Part shown: in pieces, positions 58,191 to 64,000 of the stretch
Layout: every line of letters begins with the position of its first letter
How positions within the stretch are numbered: position 1 is the stretch's first letter
From: Epiperipatus broadwayi
Lineage: Eukaryota; Onychophora; Udeonychophora; Euonychophora; Peripatidae
Length of the DNA: 64,000 nucleotides
Reading direction: 5' to 3'
Assembly (NCBI GenBank): GCA_028023455.1
Contig: JAQFVV010006215.1
Span: 13,185,473-13,249,472 of the forward strand
Notes under the pieces: generated by a model
The model's database searches: none
What the model was told of the DNA's origin: nothing
What the model saw: only the letters and a program-made list of their open reading frames with translations
Translations under genes and position numbers: made by a program

Positions 58191-58203
58191 TCCCTTTTCT
58201 CCC
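58191..58203 (-). promoter_or_regulatory. Polypurine tract
   Basis: Minus strand GGGAGAAAAGGGA directly followed by TGTAAGG, the inferred LTR start. Position and composition are what plus-strand priming requires in LTR elements. Confidence 0.65.
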
Positions 58204-59457
58204 ATTGGTAGCAGCTTTTTCATCCTTGTCCGTGTTTTTTAATCATTGGACAGTTTCTCTTTGGTGGGAATAGACTTTTAATTAGTGACTATTTTCAATT
58301 GTCTGCCTTCATATGTTTTCGAATCTTAATTTTTTATAGCCTGTGGCACAGTGATTTGATACCTAGTTATTCTGTCTTAAGACATTTTCTTCAATCTGAG
58401 TTTTAATGTTTGAAGATTTTATTTAATTGATTTTTAACTTGAATTTATTAATTTTAATAAAGATTTATACTTTCTTTAATTGCAAATATAAATATATTTG
58501 CTTTTCTTTTTTTCATTTTAAAAAGTTTGATTTACTTTTAATTTGACCAAATCGTTATGAATTAACAAATTATCATTTTAATTGCAGTCAAATTTCATTT
58601 CTTCTTTTCTTTAAAATATTCTTTTTTTAAAAAAATATTACTAGTCTGACTTAAAATATTAGTGTTTTTAATTGGAGGGGGATCTTCTAAACATAAACAT
58701 GAAACAGTGTGTCTGTTTCATAACTCCCCACCAAGTTTTTGGGATGAAATTGCCTGGAGATAATTTCATTCCACAAAATATAACTTTACTATTTATTATT
58801 TTATTGCTTCTACTTGGGTTTGGAGATATGCTGATGAAATTGGTAAAATGAGAGAAGTGGATACATGAATTGCACCCTCCAATGTCAGGATAAACAGATG
58901 CCTATGCATGAAATACCAATACACAATGCTCCATGGCATGAAAAAATACCTCATTTTTAAGCACTGCCCCTCTATGTACCCAGAGAGATCATCCATGAGG
59001 ATATTCAGATATATATCAGGCAATAAGCCAGCCCTGTTCATCTCCTGTGAGTCTTAGGGGCTTATACATGAGACCAATATATGCTGCTGGACTATTTTAG
59101 GAGTTCAATCATCTGGGTCTGGACAATGCTGATCATATTCTTCTGAGCATCATGAACACAATACATCCAGGCTATCCGCTCAATCATCCACCCATCTCAA
59201 CATGAAAGACACAAACTCACACATCACTTCATCTCACTTAGCAAACTTCCATCAGCTACTTTTGCTTCATTGCTCAGGATTATAGCTGCATCCTGGCTTG
59301 CGAGACTGAGGATCATGACCATTTCTGTAAGTATTATATGGTGATGCACTTCTGGATCATTTATCAGGCCAGATGTCATCATGATTTGCTTCTCTGGCTT
59401 CATGTTGTTTGTAATTCATTGTTGCTATTTGTTTTTATTACCTGGGTCTGATATGAA
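58204..59457 (-). other. Retrotransposon interior downstream of gag, unidentified decayed coding
   Basis: On the minus strand, runs such as NDPEVHHHIILTEMVMILSL (about 59280-59360) and the 81-aa ORF 58796-59041 (MNRAGLLPDIYLNI) look protein-like but match no retroelement domain I know. No D-S/T-G protease or YxDD motif. Confidence 0.35.
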
Positions 59458-60880
59458 CTATGTATATCTCCTGTAGTTTCTTCTCTTCCAATATGGTGCC
59501 TCCATCCTCCAACCATAATGCCATGGTAGTTTATCATTACTATAATTTTGAGGCATTTTTCTTTTGTACTTGATGGCTCCAACTTTTGGTCCATCATCTC
59601 TCCTACATGATGGTCTATTTATCATTTTAGAACCTCCTTTGTTTATTGATGTACAACAGTTATTGTAAGCAGTCAACAGTTCAATGGATCGACGATCTGT
59701 TCTGATTAGCATTCACTCTATATAATTTAAGCTGTCGCAGATTAACCTGATCTGGAGTTCTGAGAGTCAGATGTTGGGGCCCTTAACTTGGCCACTGTCT
59801 TCTAAAGAAGGATGTGTAAGGTTTTCCAGGTAGATATTTTTCTTGGAATACCTTGCTTTGAAATCCTGAAAATTTACAGGCTGGCTGAATAGGGATCCCA
59901 TTTCTGTGCTGCACCCTGAAGATGGCTACAGGCTATTGCTAGCTTTGCTTCCTCTGATATAGCATTGATGTTGAAGTATTGGTCCAAACTTTTTATATAT
60001 TCAATAGGTGCTTCATTGAAGCCTCCTGTAAATGTTATTTTTAGGAATTGATTTACAATACCTGGCATGTTTTTCTACTGGCACTTTTTGATTAATTATA
60101 ATTTTCTTTTTTGTCTGTCCTTTCTTTTATTGGCAATGCACTTTTTATTTTTATCTCATCCATTTGGGTGGTCAATCTATCCACCTGTTCCTGCATGGAT
60201 TCTTGGACTTTTATCATTTTTGTATCCATGGCTTCATACATTTGGGTCATCTTGACTTTTTGCTCAACTAATGATCCTTTTACTTCATCCTTAATTTTTT
60301 AATATTGTCATTTCTTTCATTATCTTACTGATCTTTTCATTCTGGCTTTCACTTGCTTCTTTAATTTGTTTTTCTATTCTTTCACTTTTATTCGCTTCTA
60401 TTATTTTTTTATCTTCTCTTTGTTCATCTCATTTTCTATTCTTTGTTTATGGTCTTCTTGCATTTGTTCATTCATAATTTTTAATAGCTGGCTTATCATT
60501 AACACTCCCTCCATTTTCTGAGCTTATTGCATATCCTCTTTTAGTTCTTTATCTTCTTGTCTTTGTTCTTCCTCAGGAAGAATGTTCTCAGCTTCTATGT
60601 TCATTTTCTATTTTGCTCTGGTTACCATCTGTTAGTTTTCTTTTCTAATATTTTTATTATTTGATACTTTTATTGATCTGCTCTCGCCATGATTTGGCTC
60701 CAAGTCTTTGTTATGCTTATTTCAACATTTATGTTGTTCATTTCTATGTGCTCTTTTTTATTTTCCCCATTTTTGTCCATCTCACATCACTGCACCATGT
60801 GCTCTGCTCACAGAATCGTAATTTGCTTTTGCCATTTCCAATTCTTTTTCTTCTAACCTTTTACACCAATAGGCAGGCTA
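59458..60880 (-). pseudogene. gag: Decayed gag of the LTR retrotransposon
   Basis: The clearest part is a 64-aa minus ORF at 59874-60068. FTGGFNEAPIEYIKSLDQYF followed by SEEAKLAIACSHLQGAAQKW has the pattern of Ty3/gypsy Gag capsid domains (F-x-G, P-x-x-[FY], ending L-x-GxAxxW). Downstream, in other frames, FQEKYLPGKPYTSFF and a basic tail with WKRRNYRR follow (59458-59860). Upstream, Lys/Glu-rich coiled-coil-like residues (EEEQRQEDKELKEDMQ at about 60520-60570) fill 60070-60880. Frameshifts and stops throughout. Its role would be the particle shell of the element. Confidence 0.6.
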
Positions 60881-60889
60881 GCCAGATAG

Positions 60890-60915
60890 ATCAGGCCTCA
60901 CGATACAGTGACAAA
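60890..60915 (-). promoter_or_regulatory. Primer-binding-site region
   Basis: Minus strand next to the 5' LTR end reads TTTGTCACTGTATCGTGAGG. It resembles the TTTGGTGACCGTGACGTGA-type leader common in gypsy elements (from memory). The priming tRNA is not identified. Confidence 0.35.
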
Positions 60916-61703
60916 TATAACTGGACAAGGACCAATCCCACTCTTTGTTGGTTTTATTTCCTGATGAGCATATTGTAGGAGAAACTATCGATTGGCATTC
61001 CTCAATACAGATGTCACCCCAGCTACAACAATATTTCCTACTCATCAGAGAATGTAGTGCCAGACACTAGAAGCATCTAGAAATTTATTTGGTTTCCCAA
61101 ACAGCACTACTAAGTTCCATCTCACTACCTTATTTACCATTGTCTGGTTATGCCGAACATAGCTCAGGAGGCACGAGATTCTTGTGAGCAAGATGCAATG
61201 AATAACTAGTGATGCAAAAATGGAATTAAACAATTAGATTAATTTTTAATAACAATTTTATTAACAATAATTCATTAGCAAGTCCTAATATAGTTCATAT
61301 AATGAGAAGTCTAGAAATATTTCAGATAGGTTATCCACCCAAAAACCCATTTTTTAGTTCACATGATGAGAAGTCTAAAGATATGTTTCAAGTAGATATA
61401 TGTATGCAATTAATATATATAAGTACTGAGAATCACATTTTGATGCTAATAGAAACATTTCAAGTAGGGATGCAGATAATATATGTATTCATAATTACCT
61501 TTTGATGTTGATAGAAGCATTTCAGATAGATATACATATACAATTAATATGCAACTGTTTTTAGCCATTTATTCCAGGTCTGTAGAAGCATTTTAAGCAG
61601 GTACACATAAACAATTTATAAATAAATGTATTTGGTATTGATTTCAAGTATATAGAAGCATTTAACGTAGATAAACAAATAATATCAGTATTAAAATTAT
61701 TAT

Positions 61704-62176
61704 TCCAGGTATGTGAAAGCATTTCAGTTAGGTATACATATTATATTAATACCTAAAGGATTGTAATCATTTATTCTGGGTCTGTAGAAACATTTTGAGT
61801 AGATGTGCAGATAATATCAGTAGTACAATTATTGTTCCCGGTATGTGAAAGCATTTCAGGTAGATGTACAGATATCAGTATTCCAATTATTATTCCAGGT
61901 ACATGAAAGCATTTCAGTTAGGCATACATATTATATTAATACATAAATGTTTGTAATCATTTATTCTGGGTCTGTAGAAGCATTTTGAATAGATGTACAG
62001 ATAATATCAGTATTACCATTATTATTATTCCAAGTATGTGAAAGCATTTCAAGTAGGTATACATATATTAATACACAAATGTTTGCAATCATTTATTCCG
62101 GGTCTGTAGAAACATTTTGAATACTTGTACAGATAATATCAGTATTACCATTATTATTCCAGATATGTGAAAGCAT
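61704..62176 (-). repeat. Minisatellite array within the 5' LTR
   Basis: About 3-4 diverged units of roughly 150-170 bp, each with GTATGTGAAAGCATTTCAG, TAATCATTTATTCTGGGTC, TGTAGAAGCATTTTGA and CAGATAATATCAGTATTAC. The left LTR has about one equivalent unit (57131-57280), so copy number differs between the two LTRs of one element. Confidence 0.8.
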
Positions 62177-62350
62177 TTCAGGTAGATGTATATTTATACA
62201 CATATTATTTTATTAAGATATATATATATAACACACAAAAGCATTTATGATTCATATAGCATATTATTTTTAAGAATCATTACAGGTAGGTAGGCAGGTA
62301 ATATCAGCAATTCCATGTAGAGCATTTATAATCCATCAAGTATAGATGTA

Positions 62351-63467
62351 CACCTGGGTCTCGTTTTACATGATAGGTTCCTCAGAAAACACGCACAAAT
62401 GAAATCACACAAAAATAGACGTAACTTACATTGAAAAAGGGGGGGTGCGGTCTGTGATTTTTCAAAATTTGCATCAAAGCAAAGCACCAATGTAAAATTA
62501 TTTTAAAATTCGCGCAAAAAAAAAATAAGGAAATAAAATATGACTAATAAAAAATTTCAAATTTGAAAAAAATTGATACAAGACACTTTATTTAGCTATA
62601 TTTAATTTTATTCAAAATAAATTCTTATGCATAATTTACAGTACAGTAATTTACATTTTTTATACACGTTTTAATTATTATCGCTATTTGCCAAAAAAAC
62701 ACGTTCGTTTGCAAACTGGTAAAAAATCAGATTCTCACAAGAGGAAATACAACTAGCACCAAGTTCACTCTCATGTTGTGTTAATGGTTTTCTGTTGACA
62801 ACGTAATTAATCTTTGAGATGATTTTATTAATTGTTTATGAACTTAGACTTATGATAATAAAGATATTTATTCACCACTGCTGGGAAAAATTTAATTAAA
62901 ACAATTAAAAATTAAATTCTTATTTTTGTCTTTAATTATTTAATTTTCAATTCCGTTTAAAAATCAAATTTCGTTTTACATCACATTAATTTCAAATCGC
63001 CGTAATTTTTAAATTGTTAATTACAATTAAAAATCAGATTTTAATTGTCAAATTTAATTGTGCCCACTGCTATTACTCACCTTTTAAAAATAAACTTGGG
63101 GACACTAAATGATTAATAATTGATTACATTCTTTTTTAAAATGCAAAAACAGAATGCGATTTAAAATGCAAAATTAACACGCACAATGTTTGAACAAATT
63201 TACATTATAATCTTGTAAAATTTAATGTGTGTATACATAAAATGTGGAAATCATGATTTTAATTTCATTATTGCATAAAATCTTACTATTATAAAGCACT
63301 GAAAATATTGAAATTACTAAGATGAAAGTCGAATTCCAATAATGTAAGTGCGCAAAATTTATTATTTAAAGTAATAGCGCATTATCCGAGTTCGACTTCC
63401 GGTGAAACACGAATCGCGTAACTTCAAAATCGTGTTAAATAAGTGCGTGTAAAAAGAGACCCAGTTG
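62351..63467. mobile_element. Non-autonomous pogo/Tigger-like (Tc1/mariner superfamily) MITE
   Basis: 1117 bp bounded by CACCTGGGTCTCGTTTTACA and, at the other end, the reverse complement of CAACTGGGTCTCTTTTTACA, with TA on both sides (62349-62350, 63468-63469). The empty site is visible in the left LTR at 57440-57455. TA duplication and the CA-ended terminal repeats fit the superfamily; the GTTTTAC...GGTTCCTCAGAAAA subterminal sequence recalls Tigger ends. It contains no ORF, so it depended on a transposase elsewhere. Confidence 0.85.
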
Positions 63468-63659
63468 TATATTTATACACATATGTTTTATTTTATTAAG
63501 ATATAGCTAACATGCATATAAGTAGTTATGATTTTTTGTAATTGACATTTCTATTTAGCTGGTTCATTTGAAATAACTATTACAATTATTAATAGAAGAA
63601 TTTCTGTTATTTGAACATCTTAAATTTTATGAAATAATTGACGTTTAACTAATGAAATA

Positions 63660-63683
63660 TATAACACACACGTGTGTGTGTGT
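63660..63683. repeat. Palindromic AC/GT microsatellite
   Basis: ACACACACGTGTGTGTGTG in the 5' LTR; the left LTR has a non-repetitive counterpart (ACACATACATGATTA), so it expanded after the copies separated. Confidence 0.7.
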
Positions 63684-64000
63684 GCTTGTAATTAAGTAAT
63701 AATTTTCATTTCTTGTTTTCATTTTAAATAAAGATAAAAAACTATTGTCAACTTTTGATTTAAGTTAATTGATTGTAAAAACTTTTTTTAAGACTAATAA
63801 TTTAAATTTTTCTTTTGTTTTATAAAAATTAAGTTATAATTTTCATTCATATTTTATTTTAATTGAATCATTTCTAATTGCTTATCTCTAAATTCATGTC
63901 TTCGTTTATTACTGCATTTCTATATAACTAGGGGTGTCTTGAAGCTTATGGGTTAAAACTTCTAGGCAAGCCTTGGAGTTCACGTTTTGCAGATGGAGAG

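Larger units (their letters stand above)
56447..64000 (-). mobile_element. Ty3/gypsy-like LTR retrotransposon, pol-less, runs past window end
   Basis: Two direct repeats (56447-58190 and 60916 to past 64000) flank a 2.7-kb interior with a decayed gag on the minus strand. In element orientation each LTR starts TGTAAGGTGAATC (seen only in the left copy) and ends CCGGTTACA (left) or CCAGTTATA (right). Just inside the right LTR the minus strand reads TTTGTCACTGTATCGTGAGG, the place of the primer binding site; just inside the left LTR is a GGGAGAAAAGGGA polypurine tract. No protease, RT or integrase motif is found in the interior, so it is non-autonomous or deleted. Confidence 0.75.
60916..64000 (-). 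repeat. 5' LTR (partial, interrupted by a MITE)
   Basis: Direct repeat of 56447-58014. Removing the MITE at 62351-63467 restores collinearity (GTATAGATGTATATTTATAC in the left copy). It matches the left copy up to the last base of the window, so by comparison about 176 bases of LTR should lie beyond. Its inner end TATAAC has lost the TG/CA terminus found at 56447. Confidence 0.75.

Noticed and set aside
60067-60302. Plus-strand ORFs within the retrotransposon
   Set aside because: Shadows of the minus-strand gag region; T-rich hydrophobic translation.
61302-61505. 67-aa plus-strand ORF in the 5' LTR
   Set aside because: Lies in non-coding LTR repeats, and the equivalent left-LTR sequence does not keep it open.

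Overview
This window looks like the genome of an intron-rich, very AT-rich invertebrate animal (roughly three quarters or more A+T by eye). There are no operons, ribosome binding sites or long uninterrupted bacterial-style ORFs. It holds one spliced host gene, interrupted repeatedly by transposable elements of typical animal families (RTE, other LINEs, hAT, Ty3/gypsy-like LTR, pogo/Tigger-like and fold-back MITEs, tRNA-derived SINE pieces). Lineage cannot be fixed further from the sequence alone.

The host gene is on the plus strand, from before the window start to 39446. Eight exons (2879-2969, 8255-8371, 25622-25663, 27011-27100, 27562-27651, 31946-32035, 32122-32226, 39426-39446) join in frame. 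They give the last 214 codons of a VIPAS39/SPE-39 (VPS16B) homologue, the VPS33B partner in endosomal-lysosomal trafficking. Every internal splice junction is phase 0 and has GT/AG borders. Several exons are exactly 90 bp. The last exon holds only six codons plus the stop and follows a 7.2-kb intron.

The introns carry most of the other content. Intron 2970-8254: two fold-back repeats and most of a 1.9-kb element with about 135-bp terminal inverted repeats. Intron 8372-25621: another fold-back and an RTE LINE copy (about 12.5-22.9 kb). That copy is split by a hAT transposon (13222-16262, with an 8-bp target duplication) and again by an unidentified 4.6-kb insertion (about 17764-22385) with decayed minus-strand coding. 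Intron 27652-31945: a cluster of one MITE family around a minus-strand LINE tail. Last intron: a 2.2-kb LTR-like element with ATTG duplications (32378-34598), a decayed LINE (35.9-38.0 kb), and a 246-bp fold-back just before the last exon.

Downstream of the gene (39.5-56.4 kb) I see only AT-rich intergenic DNA, a weak piggyBac-like trace, SINE pieces, a second RTE tail, minisatellites and another MITE copy. From 56447 to the window end lies a minus-strand Ty3/gypsy-like LTR retrotransposon with LTRs of about 1.74 kb, a broken gag and no recognisable pol. Its 5' LTR carries an expanded minisatellite and a 1.1-kb pogo/Tigger-like MITE flanked by TA. No tRNA gene, rRNA, CRISPR array or intact transposase was found.
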